A stretch of 64,000 nt of DNA from positions 13,696,435 to 13,760,434 of the forward strand of contig NC_064538.1 in the NCBI RefSeq assembly GCF_023856365.1, in the 5' to 3' direction. The notes under the pieces are model-generated. The model had not been told where the DNA came from and made no database searches. It worked only from the letters and a program-made list of their open reading frames with translations. The translations under genes and the position numbers were made by a program. The stretch comes from Brienomyrus brachyistius (taxonomy: Eukaryota; Chordata; Actinopteri; Osteoglossiformes; Mormyridae). This document shows positions 1 through 12,694 of this stretch, piece after piece (the first letter of the stretch is position 1; each line of letters begins with the position of its first letter).

Positions 1-1096
1 CGGCTCATGAATGCAAAGAGCGACACTTCTGCAGCTGGGCCAGGTCGCCATGGAAACACTACAACTCACTGGGTACTGAGACCCACACGGTGGCAGGGGG
101 GTGGATAATAACTTGTGGAAATAAACCTAAAATAACAAACAGCAGCACTATCCTGCATCTGCAAAGTGGCCATTCGTCGTGCTCCCGCTGTGACGAAAAT
201 GGAACATTTCCATGCTGGTCACCATCATTCACCATCTCCATGGATTCCAGCTGCTTGGCTCTGAATGGAGCCACATTTAAAAATGTTAAAGCCACAAAAC
301 TAGCAGCCCATAAAGGCATAAATTCATCAACATCTCCATTCACATCCTGGTTTGGCTTTCGGAAGCAACATTTAGAATGATACTGTTTATAGGGATTCAG
401 CATTTTGTGTTAACTCTGAAAATTCACACACACACACACAACGGGACAGTAACACTGTTTGTAGAAGCAGCTGGCATCTCGATCGATCAGTGCTACTCTA
501 AAACGCAAGAGGAAACAGTGCAGGAGAAATTTTTGTTTTCATAAACAATAACTAATCTCCATAATTAAAAACCACACCACCGGGAAAAGCAAATCCATAA
601 CAAGCCCCCATGTAGCCCAACACAAGGACCTCCTTCAGCCCGCACGTTGTAACAGCAAAGGTCACCCCAGAGGTAAAAGATAACCCGTTGCACGCGCATG
701 CCCCGGGGCCACCTGGGCAGCCTTCGGACCTCATGGTTCTCACCCTCCCCAGGCGGTTCATTCTCCCTCAAGCCCGACACCCAAGCCTGATGGAAGGTCC
801 GCTTCGGTCAGTAGGCAGAGCCAGCATGGAAGCTCCGGCAGACACTCACTGGGTCACGCTGCTTGTGTCCCCCCAGGCGTCGCTGCCTCCTCCTCCTCCC
901 CCCCAAGGGCGAGTGCCCTGTTCAAATCCAAACGTACTCCTCTGCTGTCCACCCTCCCGGCCTTCATTCAGCTTCAGAGGCATCCGCAGCGCCTCCCTCA
1001 CAATGCCAGAGAGCCGTGCCGTGAATGAGGTAGAAGTAGTTTTCAGGCAGCATAATGCCTCGCCATGGTCGTCAAGGAAACAAATGACGACGGGGG

Positions 1097-1172
1097 AGAG
1101 AGTGAAGAGAGAGAGGGAGGGAGGGACAGAGAGAGAGAGGGAGGGAGGGTGTGTGTGTGTGTGTGTGTGTGT
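1097..1172 (+). repeat. GA-rich tract followed by (GT)n
   Basis: GAGAGAGAGGGAGGGAGG-type sequence followed by eleven GT units (1150-1172). Confidence 0.95.
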
Positions 1173-2581
1173 AAGGGGTGGGGGAACGTGAGACAGAGAT
1201 TGCAAGTTCTCCAACATTCCCTGGCCAAAAGACTTTCCTGTAAAAAGGTTGTAAGCTTTATTTCATTCTCATTGTTCACAAAAAAATGATGGGTGCCACT
1301 TCACCCAGATGGCAGAGTGACAGGTGGGCTAGGATGGGGACTAGCTGCCTGTGCACCCCTGCATATGCACATATTATTATGCACCCCCCCCCCCCCACCA
1401 TCCCCTTTGATTCACGAAGGGATGAGGAAAGACCCGGGAACAGAGCCTGGAGACAGGAGCCGGCCGGTCGGCATGGGAGCGAGTAACCGAGCCCCTCAAG
1501 CTGAAAGCAACATGACACAGATAAAAATAAAAAATGGAGAGGGAATACCTGACCTTCTGTCTAGATAAGATGTGAAGGGGGCATGTGTGGGTGGGGACAT
1601 TCATTTCTGCATATATAAAACATTTTAAAAATGAAAAATTTCCACACTAAAAAAAGAGATCCTTCCTTTCCCACATATTAATTTCAGACAGAAGCAGACA
1701 TGCATTTGCGTTTCGCTTTCCCATTTATCATAAAAAAAAAAAAAAAAAACTGTCCAGTCATTTTTTAAAAGCTAGATCAAGGGTGAAATTCAGACTGCAG
1801 AAAGTATCCCATCCACAGTAGCCTGGTAAAGAAATATTAACAAGGACAACAAGTGGTTTTGCTTTGGCTAGTGAGCTGGAGATTTGCGGGAAAAACTGAG
1901 GGCAACAAGTGCCAGCTGACATTAAAGAGGACGAATCCTTGACCAATTTAGGGGCACCTGAAGCATGAGCTGCTAAATCACTGCATAGCCACATTACTCT
2001 GGGACAGACTCACACACAGGATGCTCCTCCCCGTAATTGTTGTGTTCATGGGTGAGAGACGTCGTCAGCTCCTCCCCCCACTAACACAGCCACCCACAAT
2101 TGCACCCCCCATCATGAAAAAGCCCCACATCTCAGCCCATTCAGGGCGTGCTACAACAACAGATCATCAGCAGCTCCTTCATCACATTATCTGCTGAAGC
2201 GGCACCAGCCTCCCTACCCTCCCTTTATTGTAAACCCCCCCCCCCCCCCCACCAGATTAACAGGAGCTCCTACCCAGCGACCTGAGATGGCTGCATCTGC
2301 CACCGAGCTGCCTTCAGCCAATGAGGCAGTAAACAGCTCCAGCACAGAGAAACCGAACAAGCGCATTGACATGATATCAGCTCATAAGCGTTTACTGGAT
2401 GCTTTTATCTGGTTCCTTTCACACAGCATTTATACTCTTGAGTATTCGCAGGAGCAATCCTGGCACTGTCACTCCCACCTGCAACCAGTGACATTTGTGA
2501 AGCTTAATAGGTACTCCATGTTACTGGCAGCGCTTGAAAACACACACAGACAGACATTAGTGATTACTCGTTGTGTGTTTT

Positions 2582-2607
<26 letters not shown>
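2582..2607 (+). repeat. G homopolymer, 26 bases
   Basis: An uninterrupted run of 26 G, the longest of about a dozen G/C runs of 12 or more bases in this window. Confidence 0.95.
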
Positions 2608-2612
<5 letters not shown>

Positions 2613-3944
2613 AGTAGACAACATAATTGACTGTAGGGTTATTTGGGGTAAGTGGACCGGAAGAAATTAAATCTATTTATCAGAATGCAGTCTCCAATAT
2701 TTGCACCCATTAGGACCACCCTCCCAGGCTGACATTTCCAGCATCACTCCCTCCCCATCTTTAACTCTCCAGCTTCCGCGGCTTATTTATAGTCGTGTCT
2801 ATTTTATGGGTGCCAAGAACAATCCACGGAAATGCACACGTGGGGTGCTCCCCAAGCAGCACGGCACTCTCGGTTTCTGGATCATGGAAGTGCCAACAGA
2901 GAGCTGCGGCCGCGGGTCTCAATGTGGCTCTCGGGAGCAGCGGATGGCGAAAGGCTCACTCGCTCGCGTAGACACATCCGTACCCTCCAACATACCTTGC
3001 TGTGCGCCCTGCAGCACTGTAAATGAGGCACATTTAGTGATTGGTGCCATTATATAGATGCAAGAGTCATGCGAACGTGAAGTCGGAAGTACACATCAAC
3101 CTGAGAGTCAGACATCATTTCCACATTTTGTATATGATACTTGTGGTCATACAAGGTGGCTTTGATCATGACTAACCTCTTCACAAAGGGCTCTAAATAA
3201 ACAAATGGGTGGAGGGGTTTGGCAATAATACTGAAGTGATAATGCAGAGGAGTGCCACACATGTTCACCCTGGCACTACACTAGTGTGTAGACCAGTCCC
3301 CAACACCGAAACACACTTAATTGTGCACACAGGCACTCACAGACACTCACACCTTCTACCACTACAGGATTTACCCTAAATTACCTAAAATGAAACAATG
3401 ATGGTCCTCCTCCAGGTGGGTGTTCCATGATGCAGGATCTCTCAGTAAGCTGGGTTAATTTAAGATGGAGTGCCCTTTAACCCATCATCGTGTGAATTCA
3501 TAGCGCATCTTTATAAACGAGGCGTCCTGGTGGTAAAATACTCAGTCTCCACTAATCCGCTAAAATCTTAGCGATTCTCGCATAAAAATGATGACGATGT
3601 GCGCCTAGTGCTGCCGTTACAGAAGGAAAGCCAGGGAACGGCTTTCCAGAGAACGTTAATATTTTATTCATGTACTGTGCTCATGTCATCGCTAACCACC
3701 CATTTGTGTATGTATTTCCATTAAATAATAAACACCGTTAACTCACTCAAACATTCTGTATCATTCAAATTGATGGACGGAAAATGAGTAAACGATTAAG
3801 ATAGGAGTTTGAGGGGAAACAAACACATTCTTACGCCCGTGCGAAGGTATACCATAGCGAATTCTGACTAACATTTTCATTACCACATATGGTTCCTGTC
3901 CCCGCGTCTTTCAGTTTCTGGTACCCTTCCTCTTCTAAACTTAC

Positions 3945-3971
3945 CTTGAACATCTTGCCGGTAAGTTTCAT
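3945..3971 (-). CDS. Possible short first coding exon (MKLTGKMFK) with donor
   Basis: On the minus strand, ACAATG opens nine codons, MKLTGKMFK, directly before a perfect GTAAGT donor at 3944. The sequence upstream of it (4.0-4.35 kb) includes a CpG-rich stretch. This is compatible with the 5' end of a minus-strand gene running out of the left edge of the window. I recognise no family and saw no second exon between 1 and 3900. Confidence 0.2.
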
Positions 3972-4199
3972 TGTACTGCACAGAACTAACACCGTACTGT
4001 CTTCGAAGCTGGGTACATTTCTCGTTTAATTAGTAACAATATCAGGGAAAAACACAACGAACTCGTCTTTGAGACAGTCACGGCACCAGTATGTATCATT
4101 TAATCCCGGTTTTAGTTTACGTTCTGTTCGCCATTGCTTGTTGGATCTACCCGCACATACTGAGGATTATTTTGCAAACTATGACTTAGAGAAAAAGGG

Positions 4200-4345
4200 A
4201 AAATATTTTAGCCGTGGGTATTAGAGGGGGCTGCTGACGGCGGTCCGCGATAAGAAACAGCGCGTGTGTCAGCGCTGCAGCGTGTGCCCGATAAACTCGC
4301 GGCCGACCTCACGGCGACAGCTCGGCTGCCAGAGCCGCATCTAGA
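4200..4345. promoter_or_regulatory. CpG-rich patch upstream of the 3.95 kb ATG-donor pair
   Basis: Contains many CpGs (gcggtccgcg, cagcgcgtg, ctcgcggccgacc, cacggcgac) in otherwise AT-rich DNA. This suggests a small CpG island, possibly a promoter. Confidence 0.3.
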
Positions 4346-4544
4346 AGATGAGCTCACTGAGCTCAAAATCACATCCTAAGAAAAGTGTCTTAAGGGTTAT
4401 TTCAGGACACACGTTTGACGGACGTGCTAAGCACCCCTAAAATGGTTACTCAGCCGCAGCGATTTAGGCCAAATATTCACATCGCAAATGGGTACAATTT
4501 TAAGCCATTATGATTACAGGTGCCAGAAAACCCTGAAAATATAA

Positions 4545-4720
4545 TCTCCATTTATGGACACATGGAGCCAAATCTGAGTGAGGTGGGGTAAATTCAGCAT
4601 TTCCAGCAATCTGTAATATGCAAATGATCACAGTGCGAGTTTCGATGTGCTCAATTAGGGAAATAATTACTTCCCCGTTTCAGTGTTCCCAGCAGCTAGC
4701 TGAGAGCAGGGCTGGCCTGT
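4545..4720. promoter_or_regulatory. Possible conserved non-coding element
   Basis: An octamer-type ATGCAAAT (4618-4625) and clustered homeodomain-like cores (CAATTAG, ATAATTAC at 4652-4670) lie in unique-looking sequence without repeats. This is the style of a developmental enhancer. Only cross-species alignment can decide. Confidence 0.2.
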
Positions 4721-5244
4721 CCTGATGCACAGGGCTGACATTTATGTTTCCATCACCTGACGTGGGCTGTAGACCTGCACGGTCCCCCTTGTGGGTGTCC
4801 CTCTGGTCCTCCAGGGCTCAAAAACATTCCCCTGGTGATTTTGTGTTGCTCATAATGAGTGATGTGCATGTGCGTTTGTGCACGGATGTTCACACGTTAG
4901 GATGGATTTACACTCGGTCTGCTGCTGAACAGAGGACACAGAGCGTTGCATAATTAGCCGACAGGTCAGCCTGACCCAGGAGTGGCCTCTTGTGAGTCAG
5001 ACGCTCCATTGCACTCTGCCTTCTCAGCCCCAGTCCAGCAGCATTGAGGGAGTGACAAACTCGTGCTGAGAGTGAGAGTGAGACCCCAGCTCCCACTTGA
5101 AGCCCTCCCATCTAGTTCCACAGCCTAGGCATTTTGATTCAGAGAAAAGATTGGGGGGGGCTTTTCGGCACAGACGTTCACAAAAGGGCTGTCGGCAGCA
5201 CGGAAGTGAGGCGAAGCTTGGCAAGCAGCACCAGCACAGCCGAT

Positions 5245-5258
5245 CCAGCAGAGGGCAC
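5245..5258 (+). promoter_or_regulatory. CTCF-type motif
   Basis: CCAGCAGAGGGCAC matches the CTCF core consensus CCASYAGRKGGCRS at every position. Confidence 0.5.
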
Positions 5259-6337
5259 CGATGTGTCCCATCAGGCAGTCATGGACTTGTTATTGGAGCA
5301 GATCAATGCTTTTTTCTGTGCCTGAATTGAGGCTTGACCAATAAAGTTTGCATAATTGGACTGACAATTATTGACCTGTTATAATCCAGACTGCTGAAAT
5401 CCACAGCCGTATGGAAGGTTCCCCTCCACAGCACACATCTATTTATCAAACAAGCAAGCCATTTCCATTATCAGTTCCTCTGAGGAAAACCACGGCTGTA
5501 TATCAGACACGATAAAGAAGCTCAATGACATCACTCCCATTGCGCCAAAGACCGCATTACCATGACATTCACGATGGGTTAACTAAACACCAAACGGCAC
5601 AGAGCTGAGGCATCCAACCATGCATTGGTCTCCCTTCACACCGACACGCACCGTATCCAGGCAATAATGAAAATAAAATAAAAAGTAGGGCTCTGTTAGC
5701 TCTCTGCTCATGCAAGCAGAAACCACAGAGAAACAAAACAGACACAGTCAATTGATGACTTCCAATCCTGAATATCCATGGTTGCCCAGATGGCCTGTAA
5801 TTACTCAGCTCAAGAGGGATTATAACAGGGGAAGAAAACGGTAGGACAGAGATAGAGGGCGGTACAGAGAGCCAAGCAGATGGAAGGAGAGTTGGAAAGA
5901 GACGGAGAGAGGAGGGAGGACATGATGGGTGCAGGCTGGAGGAGAGGGGGAGGAGGACGGGCGTCCATGTCGGTGTTTGCCTGCCTGGCAGCCGGCGGTG
6001 TGCGTGTGTGTGTGGGGCCCTAAGCAACGCATACCTGACAAGAGCAAGGAAAAGCAGCCGAAATCCACGGCTTCCCCAGGTGATCGGCGGCTCACTGTTA
6101 AACAGCTTCACACCTTCCCTCGGAGCTCCACTGCCCCCACTGAACAGCACAAGCAGGTTTTTATCTCTGACAGCTCATGGGTCGTACTGGACTTGATTAA
6201 TTGCATCTTTTCTGTTATGCATGAAACACAGACAACTATAACCCTCTTATTTTGGGCATAATATGAGAAGACCCTGTGCAAAAGAAAACATACAAGCGTA
6301 AGAGCAGTTGTCATGGAACTAAAGGCACCTCATCTTA

Positions 6338-6364
6338 TTAATAATAATAATAATAATAATAATA
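6338..6364 (+). repeat. (AAT)n microsatellite
   Basis: About nine ATA/AAT units. Confidence 0.95.
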
Positions 6365-7388
6365 AGTTTCTTGTCCAGGTTCATGCTCTTACATCATGTT
6401 TATATCTGATGACATAATGAACTGCCTCCGATTCCAAAAAATAAAGGGAACAGTCGAGCAGCAGAGCACACGAGTGTGGCACAGCAACAACGCTGGCAGC
6501 CATGCAAACAACAGGAAATGTGAAAAGCGCATGCACGCGGACACCGCAATTACTCAGCCGCAGACAATGCGCGCGGCGAAACCTGTCAGGAAGTCTCGTC
6601 GCCACACGCGGGGTGGCAAGCGATTGACGTAAACGTGTCGAAGGGCAGCCTCGCTAATCCGCGTTCATCGTTGCGAGTGTTTCAGTTCTGCTCGAGTTAT
6701 TTCTGGAAATGGCCTGAAGCTTTGCTTTCCATAGATTTACGCTCCCTTAAAGCTTAAGACTTAATGTCTGACTCTGGAATGTGTGCCGCTGAGGTGGTGT
6801 TGGGGTGTTACGTTGGGGCTGCGTGGTGTTTCTGTGCTTGTTGGATCAGAAGACAGGCGTTGATCAGGGGGTGAGGAAATACATGGATAAGCAGGTGTTT
6901 GGTAGGAAGTTTCTTTGTGTTCATGGACCAAAATAATGTCATGCACCTGGCTGTCAGGAAAACGTGCTAGGCCAGCCGTCTGTCTGCCGCACGCACACAC
7001 ACATGCACAGAAGCAGCTGCTTCCAGTTTGTTGTGTAACCCATATCTTTACAGATATGAAAGGCTTGTAAGTGATCTGCCGTGCTGAAGAAGGGGAGGAA
7101 ATGCATAAAGTAAGCGTGCCCTTACAGGAAGCAGCAGCGACTGCGGAAAAGCTCATTACGCAGAATACAAAGCACAATCCTATTTATAGAAATGGAGCTT
7201 TTTGAGTGCCTAAAAGAGTAAGTCTCAATCGACTGTAGGTAAGAATTGGTATGAGAATATGAAAAATTTAATTACTTCAAGGATTTTCTCATCCATAGCA
7301 ATAAACATTATCAGAATGAAGAAATCTATCAAAAAACTGCTGTCCAAAATCAAGAGATGCAAGCAATGGTTCAGATGTTACAATATTA

Positions 7389-7612
7389 GCCCAGAATACA
7401 TTCACAACACATGCAAGACCCAACAAAGGACCCTAAAATACATTCTCACCACAGGCAAGACCTGACAGACCGAGCCCAGGGTACATTCTCACCACAGGCA
7501 AGACCTGACAGACCGAGCCCAGAGTACATTCTCACCATAGGCAAGGCCTGACAGGCCGAGCCCAGAGTACATTCTCACCACAGGCAAAGGGCGTAGAGTG
7601 AGCTCAGTATAA
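7389..7612 (+). repeat. 43-bp minisatellite, about five copies
   Basis: The phrase CATTCTCACCACAGGCAAG recurs at 7441, 7484, 7527 and 7570, exactly 43 bp apart, with a diverged copy starting at 7399 (42 bp earlier). The unit continues with CCTGACAGACCGAGCCCAG. The central copies differ at only a few positions. The array decays on both sides. Confidence 0.95.
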
Positions 7613-8088
7613 ATTCTCCCAAGAATACAATACACCACGCATAAAGACAGAGTAGCCCGAGTACATCCTAACCGCAAAGAAGAGGCTACAGAGTTTGCAG
7701 AGAGCACAAGCTAGTCATATGGTTTGTGTAGGCCGAGAGCGTGCTCCACTACACGGAGAGCTCATGTCTCATGATCCCCCACCAGTCTGGTTAAAAGTCT
7801 AGCTATCAAACAATCTAGAGAACAAAATCACTACACGCATTACACTCTGTGTTCTCAAAATCCTTCCATTGATACTTTGCTATTAAAATGTTCCTTGTTA
7901 GTCAAAATAATTTAACTTAGTTGGAGACTTTAAAGGTTACACCGAATTTGTGGGTTCTTTTAAAATGCAATTCTGCACAAACTGTGGTTAAATACAGTAC
8001 CAGAATTCATCACTGTGTTTTACAAAAACATTTATAATCAGGGAAAGCAATGGCGGTAAGAAGAGCTTATGCGCTTCCTACCCTATAT

Positions 8089-8101
8089 CGCCATCTAGTG
8101 G
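8089..8101 (-). promoter_or_regulatory. CTCF-type motif
   Basis: The minus strand reads CCACTAGATGGCG, matching the CTCF core over its 13 bases. It points opposite to the 5245 site. Confidence 0.45.
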
Positions 8102-8935
8102 AACAAGTGGAATTAAAACAACGCACCTTCTTACTGTGTTTTCACAATGTTATAAAACAAAGCAGCTCCATGCATTTTCTATAGTCATATAAAGTAAAAC
8201 AGGCATATTTAGTCTTTCACCCAAATCAAAAACTGACCTTTGTTGTTTTGAAGAATTGAACAAAATTTTGCACACCGATCCCGTCACTCTTCTGTTCTTT
8301 GCCACTCTTTCTTTCTTTACTGGACCCATCAGCACATGCAGCACAATGCCAGCGATACCACAAGCTCATTCCAGCCCCACCCTGACCCCCACGGGTGACT
8401 AAGTTAAACAGAGCATCAGCTGAAATCGAGGAGAGACACGTTGCCGTTTTCTTTGAACCAAAGGGATGCTCTACTTAACAGACCCCTTAATACACAGCCC
8501 AATAGAAATGGCAGTGCACATTTAGGTGCATTACTCATCCCCCCCTGCAGGGGTGCTAACATGCACGCAGATACTGGACAGGGACTAACCATATGCACAA
8601 CGATTAAGCTTCTCAGTGAGAAAGGCACCACTTTTGTTAGTACAGAACATAGATGTCGCATCAGTGCAGTGTTGCTGCCTTGGAAGTTATCGAATCTCAT
8701 TTATATTTGATATTTTGTGCACAGATATGGGATGTGATTGTGGCTGCGAAAGATGCCGCAAATGAAGGTGCTGATCACAGTTCTTAACTTCCGTCGCGAT
8801 GCGTCGCATTCTGAGCTGCGGCGGGAAAACCGGCATGCGGCGTTCATCTGAACAGAGTGCAGAAAAGCAACATGCTGAAGGGCTTATTAAAAACAAGACA
8901 AAGCCGGGACAGAGCATAACATACAGCAGAGAGTC

Positions 8936-9185
8936 TCAGGGGTGGCGACGACCCAGCCTGTCATCGTCCTGCTTGTTCTTTTCACTCAGAGTCACACGCA
9001 TGATGTTGGGAGTCCAGCTCAGCCCATCGCCAGCAGCCCTGCCAATCTGTCCTCCGTAACACGGTTCAGGCATCGGGACACAGAAGCCCCACATTTCCAG
9101 ACTCATCTCAGGCCTTGAGGAAGTGAACTGCTGGTTTGGATGCTCAGAGAGAAACACAATGAGATCTCTGTTGCTAATGAAGTTG
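8936..9185 (-). CDS. Candidate terminal coding exon of an unidentified gene
   Basis: On the minus strand a strong pyrimidine tract (ttttttcttcctttgtag) precedes 82 codons ending in TGA at 8938-8936. The translation begins NFISNRDLIVFLSEHPNQQF, continues SLEMWGFCVPMPEPCYGGQ and DGLSWTPNIMRVTLSEKNK, and ends RLGRRHP. Three features look coding rather than random: two tryptophans and three cysteines in a balanced composition, many C/G third positions, and an open frame that begins at a good acceptor. The first base completes a codon begun in a previous exon. I do not recognise the family and found no connecting upstream exon. It could be the last exon of a minus-strand gene starting near 13.7 kb, or a stranded fragment. 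Confidence 0.35.
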
Positions 9186-9189
9186 CTAC

Positions 9190-12100
9190 AAAGGAAGAAA
9201 AAAGCGAACAAAGCATGCATTAACTGTCAAGTGCTCTTGGTGTCATACTGTAAAAAAATGGCCCCACCGCCCTTGTAAAAATCCAGGAGAGACATTTTGG
9301 GTGGAATGTCAGACAGACAGTGAGGAGAAACAGGCTACGGAAGAGCGGGGGGGGGGCACGCTTAGGGTGGGAGTGGCTTAGGGTTACACCAGAGCCCACG
9401 AGTGTCACCCTGATTAGTGGTGGATGGTGATTTTTAAAAACAGGGGAAGCACAGTGTCCACAGTTGCCAGTGACACAAAAAATAGTCTTTTTTCTTATTT
9501 TAGCCATCAGCTACGTGTATGTAAATTTTGCTCCCCTTTCTTGTTGTATCTTTTATCCTGTCATACCAGCATGGCTCCCTCATTTCACCATACAAGCAGC
9601 TTATTTAGCCAGCTAACTACAAAACCATTCTACTAAAAACCACTGAACTTTCACTGAAAGTCAAATAAATAATCAAACTCAAAAACTCAACGATAACGGC
9701 TTTATTTGCAATTTTTACAAGTGCCAGTGGCGAAAGACGATATACGAAAAGATAAAGTGCCACTCTGGGTTGCAAGGGGATGCTTCTGCATGCGAGAGTG
9801 TGAATGAAACCGCAGAGCATGTGGACCCTGTCAGTCGAGAACATTAATGTCATCGGTAGTGGATTCTGTCTTGTAGAGACGTCTTCTGAACACCATGCAG
9901 AGAAGCCTGGCATCCAGACAGGCCTAAAACATCTGACTGCGAGTCTATCTGCCCAGTCGACACGTACGGAGCTCCCATAGACTCCCAGTGAAACGCGCCG
10001 TCCGGACGGACTCCAAAAACACGCAATCCGAGCATGTTGACCAGTAAGCTTTTGTCTGTTCTCCATTTAAACAAAGAGTACATGAATCTTTCACAGACTT
10101 TCAGTGAAACACGGCTGTATTTGTCCTGGTTTCAAAGGGAAACAACATAAATGTTGTCAAAAGTTCCTCCCACGAAGCAGCACTGTGGTTCAATTAGTGC
10201 GACAGATTACATTTTTAATCACAAAATAAAATTCATTTACATTGATATACTGAGGAATTCGATTCTTTTGGCAATTTTATGGGGGAGGTCATACTTACCA
10301 TGTAGCTTTAGCACTCATGGCCCTGTCGAAGTACTGTGTCAAAATGTAGCGTGATATATAATGTAAAATTTCATATCAAAACTGCCAGCTAGGCTGATGA
10401 AATGCATATTGACCGTCCCTCCATTGCTCTGCAATGTCCTTCCAGAAGCTTATAGCAGCACAAAACCCTCATTTAGGCAGCCATCCCAACAGGAAGCTCA
10501 TACACATTTAAGGTTGACTGACCAGGTGACCATTCACCTGCGCATAGCAGGCTGACTTACAACAGATCCAGCCAGCACACAGCTGACTGACATGCTCTCT
10601 CCCAGGGGTCAAATGAAAATGCAAAAATAAAAAAGGTACCTTTGTGTAGCATGCTGGGCTGCCCACATTTCTTGAGCTGGGGTCTCTGATTTTTCTCGAA
10701 CATCAAAGTGAGACCAGCCAAGCCCTCATCCCGAGTAACATCACAGGCCTACAGATACAGGGATCTTAAGTCCATCTCCTCTAGCCAACTACTGCTTACT
10801 CCCTGACATTAAATCATATGTCTCCCCACAGCCCCACCACTGCCATGCACCCCCCCCCCCCCCCAAAAAAAAAAAAAAAATTCTTCCTACTGTTTTCAAT
10901 GTTTATTTAACCAGGATAGGAGATGTTTACACAAGTTCGGTTAAACACAGCCAGACCAAATCACTTTTGTTAATAATAAATAATATAAACAGTATGTGCA
11001 ATGGCTGCTGGGTAATGTGATGTGAACGCATCTGAGAGCCGGAGTTTGGAGAGAATCAGAGGTTGGGCCGATTCTTCTGCAGAGCAACAGGACTTTAGCA
11101 GGAGACTTTATAAATGATTCTGGGCATAAAAAAAGGGACAAAGAGCTTCCACATAAAAGCGGACAGCTGAAGCCTCACACGTGTCCTGGGAGCACAGCTT
11201 TCTGCTGGGTGCTTGTTCGCCAGCCGGGGTGTTTACCGCGAGATCTCTGCACGGCATTTTCACTCCGCAGAAACGCAGCTGTTCCCAGGACCCAAGGCAT
11301 ACAGAGAGCAGTATTTCATCTGACAGTGACTTTGCCACCACAAACTAGGCGAGGGGAGAACCTTCTAGAAACGGGAAGAACGAATGCGTCTTCTCTTCAG
11401 CCGGGCTTTAGGATGACCCCAAAGACGATGAGCTGAAACAGCGGGTTCGCTGGGCGGCGTAACCCTGAGTAATGTGCTTCTCGCATTTCCCCGAGTTGCA
11501 TCGCAACATGCTATGGAATCCTCAGTCTTTATTCTTTTTCTGTGACCATTTTGTGTTTGATAAACCTCCCCAATATTAGGATCCGCCAGAGCCGGACACC
11601 AAATTCATCTGGGCTGTTGTGGCTCGACATTCTGTGAAGAACATGACATAAGCAGCCTTTCCGGTTTGTTTTCTTGGAAGAAAATTATTTTTCTTCTATC
11701 GTTCTTTTCATGTTACTGTACACTGTCAGATTAGATACACCTGCCCATTAACACCCCCGTAATCTTGATTGTGATGGCAAGATAGTAAGAAATATAGCCT
11801 AATTCGGCCTCATTCCCAGCTGGCATGACAGCAAAAAAGCATTCACATCTCCCCCATCAGCCTGTTATTTGCAGCTCCACCTTCATCAGGGAAATGCCTG
11901 TATCACGAAAAAGCTTGGATCGTTTACAGCAACAGATTGGACTTTGCTATTCTGGAACTGTCAAAATAACATCTAGGACAATTCCAATGAGGCCCGCAGC
12001 AGCAAGACAGGGTTAGGACGTAAAATGTAGGTCAGCAGTGGACAGTAAGACTGATGATGTGTACAGGTTGATGTGCAGCTCGGGCAGATTGTAGCATCGT

Positions 12101-12657
12101 GCTAAAGTGACCTCCTCACGCATGAATTTTACTTTCAGTTCAGAGTTACAACAGTGCAACTTTACTTTCAGCAATTTAAAAGAACATTAAAATGTATCAA
12201 CAGATGCTTCTGTTTTTTGCAGTATTCAGAATCCATTGTTATTGAGAAATGAGAAACGTAACTGTTAGATTAGATGTTTAATACTGGGTTATACTGACGA
12301 TTCCTTCTGCTCTCCTTTCAAAGGCATGAAACTAACATGATAATTACCTTGCAGAAGTGTCACATCGAACCCACTGTGGATAGTAATACTTAATCTTCCG
12401 AGGCATAAGGCAGACAGATGAGGGACTGCATGATTGCTGCAGTTAAATTGGGGGGGGGGGTTTAAGAATCACTTCTGAGAACTCTCAACTCACATTCATA
12501 TGATTTTATTCATTTATGATTTTATACTGGTTAAATGATTTAACAGAATGCTAAACTGCCTTCAACTTCTTTACTTGAGATGACTCATTTTGAACTCAGT
12601 TCCCAGAGGAAACGCATGAACATTGGGAACATGAACCATTTGTGTGGATATGTTCAT

Positions 12658-12694
<37 letters not shown>

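Larger units (their letters stand above)
1..3900. other. Non-coding stretch, left edge
   Basis: No exon was recognised. It holds a short CA repeat (418-440), a GA-rich then GT microsatellite (1097-1172), C runs at 1384-1396 and 2235-2250, an A run near 1731-1749 and a 26-base G run at 2582-2607. The open minus-strand frame at 59-403 has no recognisable domain and no splice context. Confidence 0.6.
4721..7380. other. Non-coding stretch
   Basis: No exon was recognised. It contains the CTCF-type motif at 5245, an AAT repeat (6338-6364) and a mildly CpG-rich patch near 6.53-6.68 kb. Confidence 0.6.

Noticed and set aside
59..403. A 114-codon minus-strand open frame at the left edge
   Set aside because: The translation has no recognisable domain and no acceptor or donor in a sensible position.
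1097..1191. A coding reading of the GA/GT tract (REREGG... VCVCVC)
   Set aside because: It is a simple-repeat translation with no protein character.
3955..3967. A plus-strand splice donor (CCGGTAAGTTTC) near 3960
   Set aside because: No open exon or gene context on the plus strand. The GTAAG arises from a small local inverted repeat with the minus-strand donor.
9850..10083. A minus-strand frame reading FKWRTDKSLLVNMLGLRVFG as a possible further exon of the unknown gene
   Set aside because: Only a weak acceptor and its own stop codon. It cannot be placed as an internal exon, and evidence is too thin to list as a feature.
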